Positions 8,595 to 19,272 are shown, counted from the stretch's first letter. The stretch: 64,000 bases of DNA from Dyella sp. ASV21 (GCF_016428975.1 NZ_JAELTT010000004.1:1-64000), one strand, 5' to 3'. A program made the numbers and translations. Notes: a model not told the origin generated them from the letters alone.

Positions 8595-8632
8595 GCCCGC
8601 GATGCGTCAGCGTCGCGGGCTTTTTCGTTTTT
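8595..8632 (+). terminator. Rho-independent terminator after the lipoprotein gene
   Basis: Perfect 8-bp G+C-rich stem GCCCGCGA/TCGCGGGC (8595-8602 with 8613-8620) followed by TTTTTCGTTTTT. Confidence 0.9.
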
Positions 8633-8697
8633 GGTGGCAGGCACTTAGGTTCTTGCGGCGGGTTTGGTCGGCCGCAGCGGACGGGACTAGCGTGTAA

Positions 8698-10724
<2,027 letters not shown>

Positions 10725-10726
10725 CG

Positions 10727-11569
10727 ATGGAGCTTTGGTCGCTTATCGGTAATTCCCAGAAGCTCGATGGCGGGGCCATGTTTGGCAATGCGCCTCGGGC
10801 GCTCTGGTCGCGCTGGATTGCGCCGGATGCGGAGAACCGCATTCCGTTGGCCTGCCGCTGCCTGCTGGTGAAGAATCTGGACGGCAAGAACGTGCTGTTC
10901 GAAACCGGCATCGGCGCGTTCTTCGAGCCCTCGCTGCGTGAGCGCTACGGCGTGGTGGAAGACCGGCACGTGTTGCTTGATTCGCTGGCGCAGGTCGGCC
11001 TGCGCCACGAAGACATCGATGTGGTGGTGCTGTCGCATTTGCACTTCGACCACGCTGGCGGCCTGCTTGCCGCATGGGAAGAAGGCCAGCCGGCGCGGCT
11101 GTTGTTTCCCAAGGCAACCTATGTGGTCGGCGCCGAGCATTGGCGCCGAGCGCTGGCGCCGCATCCGCGCGATCGCGCGTCGTTCGTGCCAGAACTCCAG
11201 CCGCTGCTGGAAGCCAGTAACCGGTTGGAACTGGTGGAGGGCGAGCATGCCGCGGCCTTGGGTAGGGCGGTACGCTTCAGCTATTCGGACGGCCATACGC
11301 CGGGCCTCATGCTGTCGGAAGTCGGTGGCGTGGTGTTCTGCGCGGACCTGATTCCGGGGCGGTTCTGGGTGCATCTGCCCATTACGATGGGCTATGACCG
11401 CTACCCCGAGGCGCTGATCGATGAAAAGCGGCGTTTCCTGGATGACAAGCTGGCGCGGGGCGTGCGGTTGTTCTTCACGCACGATCACGATTGCGCAGTG
11501 GCGCGCGTAGTGCGTGACGAGCGGGGGCGTTACGGCACGACGGACGAACAGCGCGAACTGCGAGGCTGA
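10727..11569 (+). CDS. Metallo-beta-lactamase-fold hydrolase
   Basis: A 280-aa cytoplasmic MBL-fold protein. The zinc-binding HxHxDH motif is in [14 protein letters not shown] near residue 106, with further ligands likely in the YSDGHTPG and FTHDHD segments. 'FETGIGAFF' and 'FCADLIPG' fit the quorum-quenching-lactonase/glyoxalase-like branch of the superfamily. Substrate cannot be assigned. The ATG at 10727 was chosen because it lies just after the ggt stop; a longer frame overlaps ggt. Likely co-transcribed with ggt. Confidence 0.85.
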   Translation: MELWSLIGNSQKLDGGAMFGNAPRALWSRWIAPDAENRIPLACRCLLVKNLDGKNVLFETGIGAFFEPSLRERYGVVEDRHVLLDSLAQVGLRHEDIDVVVLSHLHFDHAGGLLAAWEEGQPARLLFPKATYVVGAEHWRRALAPHPRDRASFVPELQPLLEASNRLELVEGEHAAALGRAVRFSYSDGHTPGLMLSEVGGVVFCADLIPGRFWVHLPITMGYDRYPEALIDEKRRFLDDKLARGVRLFFTHDHDCAVARVVRDERGRYGTTDEQRELRG

Positions 11570-11604
11570 ACGGACTGACACGGTCGACACGGGGGAAGAC
11601 CGCT

Positions 11605-12621
11605 ATGCAACGATGGCTACGACGTGTGCTGGGTGCCCTGCTATTGCTCGGCGGCGCCGGACTGGTGGCGATGACCGAGCAGGGTTTGCTCGATCACCAG
11701 CGCGCTGCTGAGCGCCATGGTGGACAGATTCTCGACCTGGGCGCGGGCGGCACGCCGGAGTCCGGCCAGCATGGCTACCTCGCGCGTATCACCGGTCCAG
11801 TCCGCGTGGTGGAGGAGCCCTACGATCCGGAGTTCGGACAGCGCGCATCGACGCCACTGTTGATCCGTCACGTGGAGATGTTCCAGTGGCGCGAAGTGCG
11901 GGTGAGCGGCGAAGTCCACTATGAGCTGGATTGGGTCGACCGTCCGCTGGATTCCCGTCGTTTTGCGCAACCCGGCGGTCACCTCAATCCTTCACGCTTC
12001 CCGATCCAGGGCAAGCAGTTCGATGCAGGCCAGGTGCGTGTCGGCGGTTATGCGCTGGCGCCCGCGTTGCTGCATGCTTTGCCGGGCAGTGACATGCTCA
12101 CGCCCAACCCCAAGTCGTTGCCGCCCAACCTGGCGGCCAGCTTCGCGCTTTACGACCACTACTTCACCACCAGCGCCAAGCCGGAGCAGCCACGCTTGGG
12201 GGATGTGCGGGTGAGTTGGGAAATCGTGCCGATTCAGCCGGTAACGGTGTTTGCGCAGATCGACGGTGATCAACTGGTGCCGGCCGCGCATGCAGCCGAC
12301 GGCAAGGGATTCGATGTGCAGGTGGGCGAGCGCACGCTGAGCGATCTGGCACCCGACGTGCCGCAACCCCCGAATTTCGTGTGGCTGCGTCGTTTGGCTG
12401 CTTTGCTGTTGGGCGCTTTGGGCGTGCTGTTGTTGCTGCCGGACCGCCAGCGCACGCATCACGATGGCCTGCTCGCGCTGGGCACCAGTTCGCTGCTGAT
12501 CGGCGCAGTCGCCAGCGTGATGTGGCTGGGGACGGATCTGGCCCTGGGCGGTGCATGGTTCTTGCTAGCCCTGGTCGGACTGGGCCTGGCGGTGTGGCGG
12601 ATGCGCGCGATACCCCACTGA
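11605..12621 (+). CDS. TMEM43-like multi-pass membrane protein
   Basis: This 338-aa protein has the layout of the TMEM43/DUF1625 family. It has an N-terminal membrane segment (about 8-25, VLGALLLLGGAGLVAMT), a long extracytoplasmic region with the conserved 'HVEMFQWREVRVSGEVHYELDWVDRPLDSRRF' block (split here by natural variation), 'GDVRVSWEIVPIQPVTVFAQ', and three or four membrane helices at the C-terminus. The function in bacteria is unknown; the family is related to eukaryotic LUMA. It is followed by a bidirectional hairpin separating it from the convergent EAL/HDOD gene. Confidence 0.82.
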   Translation: MQRWLRRVLGALLLLGGAGLVAMTEQGLLDHQRAAERHGGQILDLGAGGTPESGQHGYLARITGPVRVVEEPYDPEFGQRASTPLLIRHVEMFQWREVRVSGEVHYELDWVDRPLDSRRFAQPGGHLNPSRFPIQGKQFDAGQVRVGGYALAPALLHALPGSDMLTPNPKSLPPNLAASFALYDHYFTTSAKPEQPRLGDVRVSWEIVPIQPVTVFAQIDGDQLVPAAHAADGKGFDVQVGERTLSDLAPDVPQPPNFVWLRRLAALLLGALGVLLLLPDRQRTHHDGLLALGTSSLLIGAVASVMWLGTDLALGGAWFLLALVGLGLAVWRMRAIPH

Positions 12622-12633
12622 CGGCCGGGGGCG

Positions 12634-12657
12634 TCATCCCGGCAGGCACCGGGATGA
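12634..12657. terminator. Bidirectional hairpin between convergent genes
   Basis: Perfect 9-bp inverted repeat TCATCCCGG/CCGGGATGA with a 6-base loop, extended by GGCG/GCGCC on the outside with a bulge. There is no T-tract, so it may equally be a REP-like element. It sits between the stop codons of the TMEM43-like and EAL/HDOD genes. Confidence 0.6.
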
Positions 12658-12673
12658 GCGCCAGCTCATGTGC

Positions 12674-13936
12674 TTAGTTGGGGCGCTGGTCCGCAAAGGC
12701 GTACACGTGATCGGCCCACTGGGTGGCCTCCAGGTAAATCGCCGCCATTCGACGGATCACCTGCGGCTGTACTTCGCCGCTGCGCAGGTCGCCGGCTTCC
12801 CAGGCACGAATCTGTTCGAGCAACGGTGCGAAGGGCCCCTTGTTCTCCAGCAGCGCGCTGCTGATCTCGCGTGCCAGCGGCAGATGCCACAGCACGAAAT
12901 CCATGGGTGCCTCCATCAGCGTATCCAGCAGCGAGAACAGGCCGGCGGTGAACGCCATTTCGCGCTGCTCGGGCGCCATGTGTTGCGCGAGCTTCTCGGA
13001 CATGTGGGCACGGATCAGCGCGGCGCGCAGCAGTTCCGGCGGCCGATCGCCCATGCCACTGAGCGCCATGATGTAGATCCAATTGCGCATGCGTGCGGCG
13101 CCGAAGAAGATCGCGGCTTGCTGCACGGATTTGAGCTGACGGGGCAGGGCGAAGTATGCGGAGTTCACGCAGCCCAGCAGCTTGTAGCTGAGGATGGCGT
13201 CGTCGCGCACGATCTGGCCCAGCTCGACCGGACCCGGGTTGCCCTCCTGCAAGGCCTTCATCAGGCGCAGCAGGCTCAGGCGATTGGCGGTGAGCACCGG
13301 CACTTCGACCGGTTCTGGCTTGAGCAGGAACTGGCCTTGCACCGCCTGCACCGGTAACTCTTCGCAACGGCGGTAGGTAGAGTGATCGTCCACGTGGCCA
13401 GCGACCACATGCGTGCCGCGTGCGTGCAAGTACTCGCTGCGCGTGCGCAGCGTGGCCGGATCGAGCTTGCTGGCGTCCAGTCGAACGAACTGCACCACCT
13501 TGAGCAGCGGCTCCACGGCGGCGTTGAATTCCAGTTCTACATCGCCGGCATCGAGCATCAACGGACAGCCGCGCTGCGCCATGCGGGTGAGGCGCTCCAC
13601 CAGGGCGGTATCCGCGGCAGCCTGCGGGTCCAGCAGCACGCCAAAGCGCGGCTGATGCTGCAGCACGTCGGTTTCTTCCATCAACAGGTCGCGGGTCAGG
13701 CGCAGAAAGGTGCGGTTGCCGCGCACCAGGCGCGCGAGCGCGCCATCGGTGATGGTGGCAAGCGCCCGGCGCATGAGCGCAGCCTCGTCCTCGTCGTCGT
13801 TCTGGAACACGATCTCATAGGCGAACAGTTCGCGCTTGGTGTCCAGCATCGGCAGCCGTATGACCGGCAGCGGTTGCTCGCTGGCGGAGGCGGCAGACGC
13901 GTCGAGGGCGGAGGGGATGGCCGCAGCTTCGCTCAT
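12674..13936 (-). CDS. EAL/HDOD-domain signalling protein (YuxH-like)
   Basis: The 420-aa protein has a degenerate N-terminal EAL-type domain (MLDTKRELFAYEIVFQND, then 'LMLDAGDVELEFNA' and VRLDASKLD). Its C-terminal HDOD domain spans about residues 205-400 (LGQIVRDDAILSYKLLGCVNS, VQQAAIFFGAARMRNWI). The EAL catalytic residues are not evident, so c-di-GMP hydrolysis is doubtful. Such proteins act as output or scaffold proteins in c-di-GMP and motility signalling. It is last in the minus-strand receptor-flgA-flgM-flgN group, 93 bases below flgN, which suggests a role in flagellar regulation. Confidence 0.85.
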   Translation of the reverse strand: MSEAAAIPSALDASAASASEQPLPVIRLPMLDTKRELFAYEIVFQNDDEDEAALMRRALATITDGALARLVRGNRTFLRLTRDLLMEETDVLQHQPRFGVLLDPQAAADTALVERLTRMAQRGCPLMLDAGDVELEFNAAVEPLLKVVQFVRLDASKLDPATLRTRSEYLHARGTHVVAGHVDDHSTYRRCEELPVQAVQGQFLLKPEPVEVPVLTANRLSLLRLMKALQEGNPGPVELGQIVRDDAILSYKLLGCVNSAYFALPRQLKSVQQAAIFFGAARMRNWIYIMALSGMGDRPPELLRAALIRAHMSEKLAQHMAPEQREMAFTAGLFSLLDTLMEAPMDFVLWHLPLAREISSALLENKGPFAPLLEQIRAWEAGDLRSGEVQPQVIRRMAAIYLEATQWADHVYAFADQRPN

Positions 13937-14029
13937 GGTCGGTCGATCAAGTGGAAGTGGGAGAAAGGGGCGACGTTGGCCGCCTGTTGTTGCATGCGCC
14001 GCGAGTCAACTTTCGCGTGCACCATGAAA

Positions 14030-14479
14030 TCAAGCCTCAGCCAGGGGTTGCGAGCGCAGGCTCGTGCGCAGTTCGCCTGCGCGGCCGTACACGCTTGCTT
14101 CGACATCATCGGTGCCCGTCAGCACGGCCAGCGCCTTGCGCACCTGCTGCAGACGGATACCCACCAAGTTGCCGTTGCGCTGGTTGAGCTGCTGGCAGGA
14201 GCGCAACGACTGCAGGATCTGCTGCCATACCGGGGCAAGTGCGCGGCTGGCTTCGGGGGCGCCCTGGCTGAGCTGCACGCGTTCGCTGTCGAGCTGCTCC
14301 AGGCGGAGCATCAATGCATGCTTGCTGGCGCCGGCGCGGTTGAGCGCATCGACATCGGCCGTTTCCAGCGCGAGGCGCTCGGTTTGCAACGTATCGGACA
14401 ATTGCTCCACTGCCAGCCGCATCTCCTCGACCGCGGCCATCAGGGCATGGTCCAGTTCGGCTTGCAGTGCGTAGTTCAT
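14030..14479 (-). CDS. flgN: Flagellar export chaperone FlgN
   Basis: FlgN is the cytosolic chaperone for the hook-filament junction proteins FlgK and FlgL, delivering them to the FlhA cytoplasmic domain. The 149-aa product is almost entirely helical with heptad-like Leu spacing (EMRLAVEQLSDTLQTERLALE, HALMLRLEQLDSERVQLS) and the family's 'CQQLNQRNGNLVGIRLQQVRKALAVLTG' core in its second half. It overlaps flgM by 4 bases (ATGA), so FlgM and FlgN production is coupled. Confidence 0.92.
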   Translation of the reverse strand: MNYALQAELDHALMAAVEEMRLAVEQLSDTLQTERLALETADVDALNRAGASKHALMLRLEQLDSERVQLSQGAPEASRALAPVWQQILQSLRSCQQLNQRNGNLVGIRLQQVRKALAVLTGTDDVEASVYGRAGELRTSLRSQPLAEA

Positions 14480-14799
14480 GATTTACCGCTGATCTGGCTG
14501 TCCAGCGACATCATGCGATCGGCGATGCGGCTGGGGTCGATCTTGTAGGTACCGTTGGCCAGGGCCTGGCGCACCTGCTCTACCTTTTTGGTGTCGACAG
14601 TGGCGCCGCTGTGGGTACGGGCGGCTTCCTGGAGGGCGCGCGCGGAGTCAGTCAGCTGCACACGGTCATCTCCGCTGTTGCTGCCGGTGGTGGCTTCGGT
14701 GCCGGGGGCGCTGGTGGCACCCTGCGTCGAAGCACTGCCCTGGCCGGAAGGGGCCTGGGGGAGCTTGGGCAAGCCATTGTTGGAAATTGTGGTGTTCAT
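14476..14799 (-). CDS. flgM: Anti-sigma-28 factor FlgM
   Basis: FlgM binds and inhibits FliA (sigma-28) until it is exported through the completed hook-basal body. The 107-aa protein has a low-complexity, probably unfolded N-terminal half rich in Ser, Gly, Gln and Thr. The conserved C-terminal sigma-binding region is 'VDTKKVEQVRQALANGTYKIDPSRIADRMM', with the YKIDPSRIA signature. A textbook FliA promoter lies directly upstream, so FlgM is itself made under FliA control, a negative feedback loop. It is followed by flgN and preceded by flgA on the same strand. Confidence 0.95.
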   Translation of the reverse strand: MNTTISNNGLPKLPQAPSGQGSASTQGATSAPGTEATTGSNSGDDRVQLTDSARALQEAARTHSGATVDTKKVEQVRQALANGTYKIDPSRIADRMMSLDSQISGKS

Positions 14800-14842
14800 G
14801 GGTCCGTTCTCAAAGTACGTAGGTTTGGCCCTGTTGATCTCA

Positions 14843-14869
14843 GGATCGGCCGGATGGCCGCAAACTTTA
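14843..14869 (-). promoter_or_regulatory. Sigma-28 (FliA) promoter of flgM
   Basis: Minus strand reads TAAAGTTT, then 11 bases, then GCCGATCC. This matches the classical TAAAGTTT-N11-GCCGATAA consensus at 14 of 16 positions. It is 44 bases upstream of the flgM ATG. Confidence 0.88.
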
Positions 14870-14889
14870 GTGGTCTATGCCGCCACAAG

Positions 14890-15579
14890 CTATGGGAGGG
14901 CGAGTACCTCGCCCGGTGCCATCACCATGGCGTCGATGACTTTGCCGGAACTGCCATTGCGCACGCGCAGGCGCGAACCGCTGTCCCCGCTGCCCAGGGC
15001 AATGCCGCTGGCGCGCACCTCGATGCCATTGAGGCGGGATATCAGCTGTACCTGATCGCCGGCCTTGACCGCCGTGCGGCCGCCGAGCGCGTTGGGGGTA
15101 AGCACGGTGCCGGCGCCTATGGCGCGCGAGAGGGTACGCCCCTCGACCTCGCCCATGTCGCTGACATAGCCGTAGCCCAGGCGGGTGATATCGCGTTCTT
15201 CACTGTGTACGTCGTCCGGGCGCACGCCATCGCCACGCTGCAAGGGGCGGGCAATCACCAGCACCTGGCGGAACACCTGCAGCTGTACGGGCACGCGCAC
15301 CGTCCAGCCGTCCGGCTGGGGGCAGCGCACGGTGACATTCATGCGCGGCATCAGGCGGGTGCCTTCCTGCAGGCTGGCGTTGAGCGCCGCCGGGCAAGGG
15401 GACAGCTGCAAGCGCGGGTCCAGCGCGGCGGCCTGGGCCACCACGCGGCTACCAGGCGTGTCGTACTGGCCGCGCAGCCATTGCTCCGCCGTCGCGCGTG
15501 CCGCCTGCACCGTATCCACGGCGTAGGCAGGCAGCGCGGCAGCGCATAGCAGCAGGGCGGCCAGCGGGCGACAGGTCAT
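14890..15579 (-). CDS. flgA: Flagellar P-ring assembly chaperone FlgA
   Basis: FlgA is a periplasmic chaperone needed for FlgI to polymerise into the P ring. The 229-aa precursor has a Sec signal peptide ([20 protein letters not shown]). A Cys-containing N-terminal part ([16 protein letters not shown]) precedes the SAF-type C-terminal domain ([32 protein letters not shown], '[30 protein letters not shown]'). Its ATG overlaps the stop of the chemoreceptor gene (ATGA), placing it under that operon's promoters. Confidence 0.95.
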   Translation of the reverse strand: MTCRPLAALLLCAAALPAYAVDTVQAARATAEQWLRGQYDTPGSRVVAQAAALDPRLQLSPCPAALNASLQEGTRLMPRMNVTVRCPQPDGWTVRVPVQLQVFRQVLVIARPLQRGDGVRPDDVHSEERDITRLGYGYVSDMGEVEGRTLSRAIGAGTVLTPNALGGRTAVKAGDQVQLISRLNGIEVRASGIALGSGDSGSRLRVRNGSSGKVIDAMVMAPGEVLALP

Positions 15580-16883
15580 AGGTCGGCCAGCAGCACGTTG
15601 AGCTGGGCCAACATCACTTCGCGTTCGCTTTCCAACTGTTCGACCATCTGGCTGGCCTGATCGAGCTGGCCGTCGGTAAGCAGGGTGGCGAAGGTGCTCC
15701 CCTGTTCACGCAGGCGCTCGCCGGAGGCCGTGATCGCGTGAGCGGCCGGATGGCTGCCACGAGCCTCTGCCAGGCGCTGCAGCGTGCGCGAGAGCGCCTG
15801 GGTATCGAACCAGCGGCGATCGAGCGCAGCCGGCTCCTGCAGGGCGAGTTCCATGGCCTGGCGCAGACTCTGGGCCGCTTCGCGCACGGTCAGGCTGAGG
15901 CTGGCCGGGTCGTGGCCGCTTTCGCTCTCCAGCCAATCCAGCGAGAGGCGGTGCGAAAGCAGGGCAGCGCGGCTAAGCGCCTCGGCCTGGCGGCTGGCCT
16001 CGGCCGCACGACGGTGCCAGGCGCCCAGGGCGGCCTGCGCGGCGACCGCGCGGGCGTGGTGGGCGTCCTGATTCTTATGCATGGTGGTGATGCGCTCGCC
16101 GACCTGGCGCAGTGCTTCGCCGCTGTCCTGCAAGGTGGTGCCGGTCTGGGCCACGCCGTCCTGGGCGCGCTCCAGGCGCTGCAAGCCTTGTTGCACGTCG
16201 CCATCCAACTGCAGTGAGAAGTCGCCGATGGAGCCGGTGACCTGTTCGATCTCGGCGGTGGCCTGGCTGGTCTTCTCGGCCAGCTGCTTCACTTCGTCGG
16301 CCACCACGGCAAAGCCGCGGCCCGCCTCGCCTGCGCGCGCGGCCTCGATGGCGGCGTTGAGCGCCACTAGGTTGGTCTGGTGCGCGATTTCCTGCACCAC
16401 GCCGGTGAGCTTGCGGATCTGCGCCACCTGTTCGGCCAGGCGGCTCTGGTTGCGGTTCATGGTGGAAAGGGCGGTGCGCAGCAGGCGGAGCTGACCGTCG
16501 AGCTCGCTTACGCTGCGCTCGCTCGCCTCGCCGGTCTGGCGGGCGTAATCCAGGCCGGTGGTGATCTGCTGCAGGGCCGTCGAGATTCCGGCACTGCCAT
16601 CCGTCAAGCGACCGACACCATCGCGGCTCTCCTCGGCGGACTGGCGCATGCCGGCCTGCTCCCGCACCAGGGCTTGCGAGGCGCTGAGCACCAGGCCTTG
16701 CTGCTCCAACGTTTGCAAGGCCACCGCAGCCGGCGGGGGCACGGTGGACACCGCTTTGAGCAGCGGCGCCAACGCCTGCGCGGCGCGGGGGTGGCGGGCG
16801 GACAGCTGTGCCACGCGCGCCCGATCACCTGCGGCGGCGGCGCGTGCAAGCTCGGTGAGGTGCTGGCTCCAGATCAGACTCAT
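15576..16883 (-). CDS. Soluble methyl-accepting chemotaxis protein
   Basis: The 435-aa protein lacks any membrane segment and signal peptide, so it is a cytoplasmic chemoreceptor. The highly conserved signalling tip is present at about residues 165-215 ([20 protein letters not shown], then [20 protein letters not shown]), where it would bind CheA and CheW. The N-terminal 80 residues are helical with no recognised sensor. The C-terminal 170 residues (after '[19 protein letters not shown]') form a helical domain I cannot name; I do not see a CZB or PAS motif. It heads an operon with flgA and has both sigma-54 and sigma-28 promoters upstream. Confidence 0.9.
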   Translation of the reverse strand: MSLIWSQHLTELARAAAAGDRARVAQLSARHPRAAQALAPLLKAVSTVPPPAAVALQTLEQQGLVLSASQALVREQAGMRQSAEESRDGVGRLTDGSAGISTALQQITTGLDYARQTGEASERSVSELDGQLRLLRTALSTMNRNQSRLAEQVAQIRKLTGVVQEIAHQTNLVALNAAIEAARAGEAGRGFAVVADEVKQLAEKTSQATAEIEQVTGSIGDFSLQLDGDVQQGLQRLERAQDGVAQTGTTLQDSGEALRQVGERITTMHKNQDAHHARAVAAQAALGAWHRRAAEASRQAEALSRAALLSHRLSLDWLESESGHDPASLSLTVREAAQSLRQAMELALQEPAALDRRWFDTQALSRTLQRLAEARGSHPAAHAITASGERLREQGSTFATLLTDGQLDQASQMVEQLESEREVMLAQLNVLLADL

Positions 16884-16918
16884 GGGCGAATCGTTCCTTC
16901 CTTAAAAGGTCGTCCCGG

Positions 16919-16944
16919 CATCGGCGGGACAGCTCGGAACTTGA
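16919..16944 (-). promoter_or_regulatory. Sigma-28 (FliA) promoter of the chemoreceptor-flgA operon
   Basis: Minus strand reads TCAAG, 14 bases, GCCGATG. The same TCAAG-N14 spacing is seen for cheV and all three flagellin genes in this window. The -10 element lies about 36 bases upstream of the receptor ATG. Confidence 0.8.
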
Positions 16945-16947
16945 GAA

Positions 16948-16963
16948 AGCAAGCGACGTGCCA
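16948..16963 (-). promoter_or_regulatory. Sigma-54 promoter of the chemoreceptor-flgA operon
   Basis: Minus strand reads TGGCACGTCGCTTGCT, with GG and GC exactly 10 bases apart, essentially the RpoN consensus. It lies just upstream of the FliA promoter, so the operon can be read both early (FleQ/RpoN) and late (FliA). Confidence 0.85.
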
Positions 16964-16982
16964 TGCCTGGAGGGGCGGCGCC

Positions 16983-17008
16983 TCAAGCGGTCGCCTTTTT
17001 GGCCGATA
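16983..17008 (+). promoter_or_regulatory. Sigma-28 (FliA) promoter of cheV
   Basis: Reads TCAAG, 14 bases, GCCGATA. The -10 is 45 bases upstream of the cheV ATG. It diverges from the two chemoreceptor promoters in the same 170-base interval. Confidence 0.85.
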
Positions 17009-17053
17009 CGCGACCTGTAACCCGCGGCTATGGCCGCATCGCGAGGAGTCCGC

Positions 17054-17986
17054 ATGAGCGGCGCGTGGATGGAAAAGGTGGAGCAGCAGACCCGGCTGGC
17101 CGGTCACAATCGGGTGGCCATGCTGCTGTTCCGGATGGGCGACGAGCAACTGTTCGGCATCAATGTATTCAAGGTGCGCGAAGTGATGCGCCGCCCGCCG
17201 ATGGAGCGCATGCCCGACGCCGTGCCGCTGGTGGCCGGTAGCTGTGACTACCGCGGCCAGACCATCCCGGTGATCGACCTGGCCGTGGCCTTGGGTTACC
17301 CGCCGCTGCGTTCGGAGCCTTTGGCCCACCTGATGGTGACCGAGTTCAGCCGTACGGTGCAGGGCTTCCTGGTGGCCGAGCCGCAACGCCTGGTGCATTG
17401 CGCGGGCGAATCCCTGGCGACGCCGCCGCCCGCGCTGGGCTTTGGCACGCGGGTCAATGCGGTTACCCGCATCGATGGCGCCCTGATCGCCATCGTGGAT
17501 GTGGAGCATGTGCTTGCCAGCCTCAACGCTACCGCAACCGAGCTATCGGGGCCGATGCAGCGCATTGCCCGCGTGCATGATCTGCAGCCGCGGCGCGTGA
17601 TGGTGGTGGACGATTCGCTGGTGGCCCGCAACCAGTTGGTGAACCTGTTTCGCCAGATGGACGTGGAGTGCCTGGTCGCCCAGGACGGTCGCGAAGCGTT
17701 GGAGCGCCTGACTGAGCTGGCCAAGGCGCCGGACGAGAAGCATGTGACTCTGGTGGTGTCGGATATCGAGATGCCGCGCCTGGACGGCTATGCGTTGACG
17801 CGGGCGATCCGCGAGACGCCGGAGCTGCGTTCGCTGAAGGTGGTGCTGCACAGCTCGATCAGCGGCATCTTCAACGAAGCGATGGTGCGCGAGGTGAATG
17901 CCGATCGCTTTGTGGCGAAGTTCCAGCCGGATGTGTTGGCGCAGACGGTGTTGGATCTGATGCCGGAGAACTTGGGCTCGTTCTGA
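17054..17986 (+). CDS. cheV: Chemotaxis coupling protein CheV
   Basis: CheV combines a CheW-like coupling domain with a response-regulator receiver domain and tunes receptor-CheA coupling. The 310-aa product has the CheW fold at 20-165 (RMGDEQLFGINVFKVREVM, GSCDYRGQTIPVIDLAVALG, VEHVLASL). The receiver domain starts at about 182 (MVVDDSLVARNQL) with the phospho-acceptor Asp in VVSDIEMPRLDGYAL. I chose the ATG at 17054, which has GAGGAG 5 bases upstream, over the ATG at 17030. Transcribed from its own FliA promoter. Confidence 0.95.
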   Translation: MSGAWMEKVEQQTRLAGHNRVAMLLFRMGDEQLFGINVFKVREVMRRPPMERMPDAVPLVAGSCDYRGQTIPVIDLAVALGYPPLRSEPLAHLMVTEFSRTVQGFLVAEPQRLVHCAGESLATPPPALGFGTRVNAVTRIDGALIAIVDVEHVLASLNATATELSGPMQRIARVHDLQPRRVMVVDDSLVARNQLVNLFRQMDVECLVAQDGREALERLTELAKAPDEKHVTLVVSDIEMPRLDGYALTRAIRETPELRSLKVVLHSSISGIFNEAMVREVNADRFVAKFQPDVLAQTVLDLMPENLGSF

Positions 17987-18052
17987 GTTCTTGGGTTCGC
18001 TCGAGTTTTGGGCTGCGCACACGATTGCTCATGCCGAATGCCGAGGCATCAT

Positions 18053-18068
18053 CCCTGCGAAAGCAGGG
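18053..18068. repeat. REP-like hairpin
   Basis: CCCTGC and GCAGGG around a GAAA tetraloop, preceded by catcat. This is the usual shape of Xanthomonadales intergenic REP elements. It could also end cheV transcription, but there is no T-tract. Confidence 0.55.
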
Positions 18069-18373
18069 GGTGCTTTTCAACAGCCGAAGGGCTGGCAACC
18101 CAGTGCCTTTGGCTTCTTGTTGCGGTGATGCGCAGACCTGGCCGCCTGCGCGGCGGGCGTTTCGATCGCCTGCGGGCTCGGCGAGGGTGCTCCCGCATAC
18201 AACCCTGCCGCGCGCGCTCCATCCACCAATCCGCCCGTCAAAACCCTGGCGACGGGAAGCCGCTATCCCCCCTGTCGAAAAGCTGACACCCGCTCGGATC
18301 AACGCTGATAAATCATCGCCCCGTATCGCGCAAACCCAGTAACCGCGCGGCCTGCGGTGACATCGTCAAAGCG

Positions 18374-18388
18374 TGGCACGCAAATTGC
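18374..18388 (+). promoter_or_regulatory. Sigma-54 promoter of the flgB operon
   Basis: TGGCACGCAAATTGC followed by T: a perfect RpoN -24/-12 element with GG-N10-GC spacing. It lies 38 bases upstream of the flgB ATG, so it drives the rod-hook operon under FleQ-type activation. Confidence 0.92.
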
Positions 18389-18425
18389 TGAAATCCTCCC
18401 GCGGTCATCCCCGCAGGAGTGAGTG

Positions 18426-18827
18426 ATGAGTTCGATCAACGACAACTTGTTCGGTTTGCACACCCAGGCGCTCGACCTATGGCAGCGTCGTAGCGAAGTG
18501 CTGGCAAGTAACCTGGCCAATGCCGACACCCCCGGCTATCTCGCGCGCGATGTCGATTTCAAGAAGGCGCTATCGCAGGCCAGCGGTAACAGCGAACAGT
18601 TGCCGATGACCATTACTCAGCAGGGGCAGATCAATCCTCAGGCCCAGGCCCAGCAAAAGCTCGCCTATCGCGTGCCGAGCCAGCCGTCGATGGACGGCAA
18701 CACCGTCGACACCCAAACCGAGCAGGCCAACTTCGCCGCCAACGGCGTGCATTACCAGGCCAGCCTTTCCTTCATCACCGCGCAGATTCACATGTTGCGC
18801 ACCGCCATCACCGGAGGCCAGAGCTAA
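18426..18827 (+). CDS. flgB: Flagellar basal-body rod protein FlgB
   Basis: FlgB is the most proximal rod subunit, joining FliE at the MS ring. The 133-aa protein has the rod-family N-terminal signature (LWQRRSEVLASNLANADTPGY) and the typical FlgB opening 'LFGLHTQALDL'. The C-terminal helix ('VHYQASLSFITAQIHMLRTAI') pairs with it. The ATG at 18426, with AGGAG 6 bases upstream, is preferred to the adjacent GTG. The stop overlaps the flgC start (TAATG). It is first in the flgBCDEFGHIJKL cluster. Confidence 0.96.
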   Translation: MSSINDNLFGLHTQALDLWQRRSEVLASNLANADTPGYLARDVDFKKALSQASGNSEQLPMTITQQGQINPQAQAQQKLAYRVPSQPSMDGNTVDTQTEQANFAANGVHYQASLSFITAQIHMLRTAITGGQS

Positions 18828-19255
18828 TGTCGATGTTCAAGATCTTCGATGTGGCCGGCTCGGGCATGGCAGCGCAATCGCTGCGCTTGAATACCGTCGC
18901 CAGCAACCTCGCCAACGCGGACAGCGTATCGGGCACACCCGAAGGCGCGTATCGCGCCAAACAGCCGTTGTTCGCCGCCGTACAGCGCGCCATGGGCGGC
19001 GCCAGCAGCGCCGACGCCGATAGCGCGGTGGGCGTGCAGGTGAAGGGCGTAACCGAAAGCCAGGCCGATGTGCAGAGCCGCTACGAGCCAGGCAATCCCA
19101 TGGCCGATGCCAACGGCTACGTGTACGGCAGCAACGTCAATCCCATCGACGAGCTGGTGAACATGATTACCGCGTCGCGTTCGTACCAGAACAACGTCGA
19201 AGCGATGAACACCACCAAGCAGCTCATGCTCAAGACCCTCGACCTCGGTAAGTAA
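18827..19255 (+). CDS. flgC: Flagellar basal-body rod protein FlgC
   Basis: FlgC is a proximal rod subunit. The 142-aa product has the rod signature SLRLNTVASNLANADSVSGTPEGAYRAK (split in two conserved blocks) and the C-terminal 'SNVNPIDELVNMITASRSYQNNVEAMNTTKQLMLKTL' helix that all axial proteins share. It starts on the last base of the flgB stop codon. Confidence 0.96.
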   Translation: MSMFKIFDVAGSGMAAQSLRLNTVASNLANADSVSGTPEGAYRAKQPLFAAVQRAMGGASSADADSAVGVQVKGVTESQADVQSRYEPGNPMADANGYVYGSNVNPIDELVNMITASRSYQNNVEAMNTTKQLMLKTLDLGK

Positions 19256-19272
19256 GCCGGGAGGATTCCTAC

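Larger units (their letters stand above)
17987..18425. other. Intergenic region between cheV and flgB
   Basis: No credible gene is seen in these 439 bases; a short open frame across 18025-18342 looks like REP-derived noise. It contains a CCCTGC-GAAA-GCAGGG hairpin at 18053-18068, of the REP kind scattered in Xanthomonadales genomes, and the sigma-54 promoter of flgB near the right end. Confidence 0.6.

Noticed and set aside
18025..18342. 105-codon open frame between cheV and flgB
   Set aside because: It contains the REP-like hairpin and has the composition of non-coding REP-derived sequence often mis-annotated in xanthomonads.
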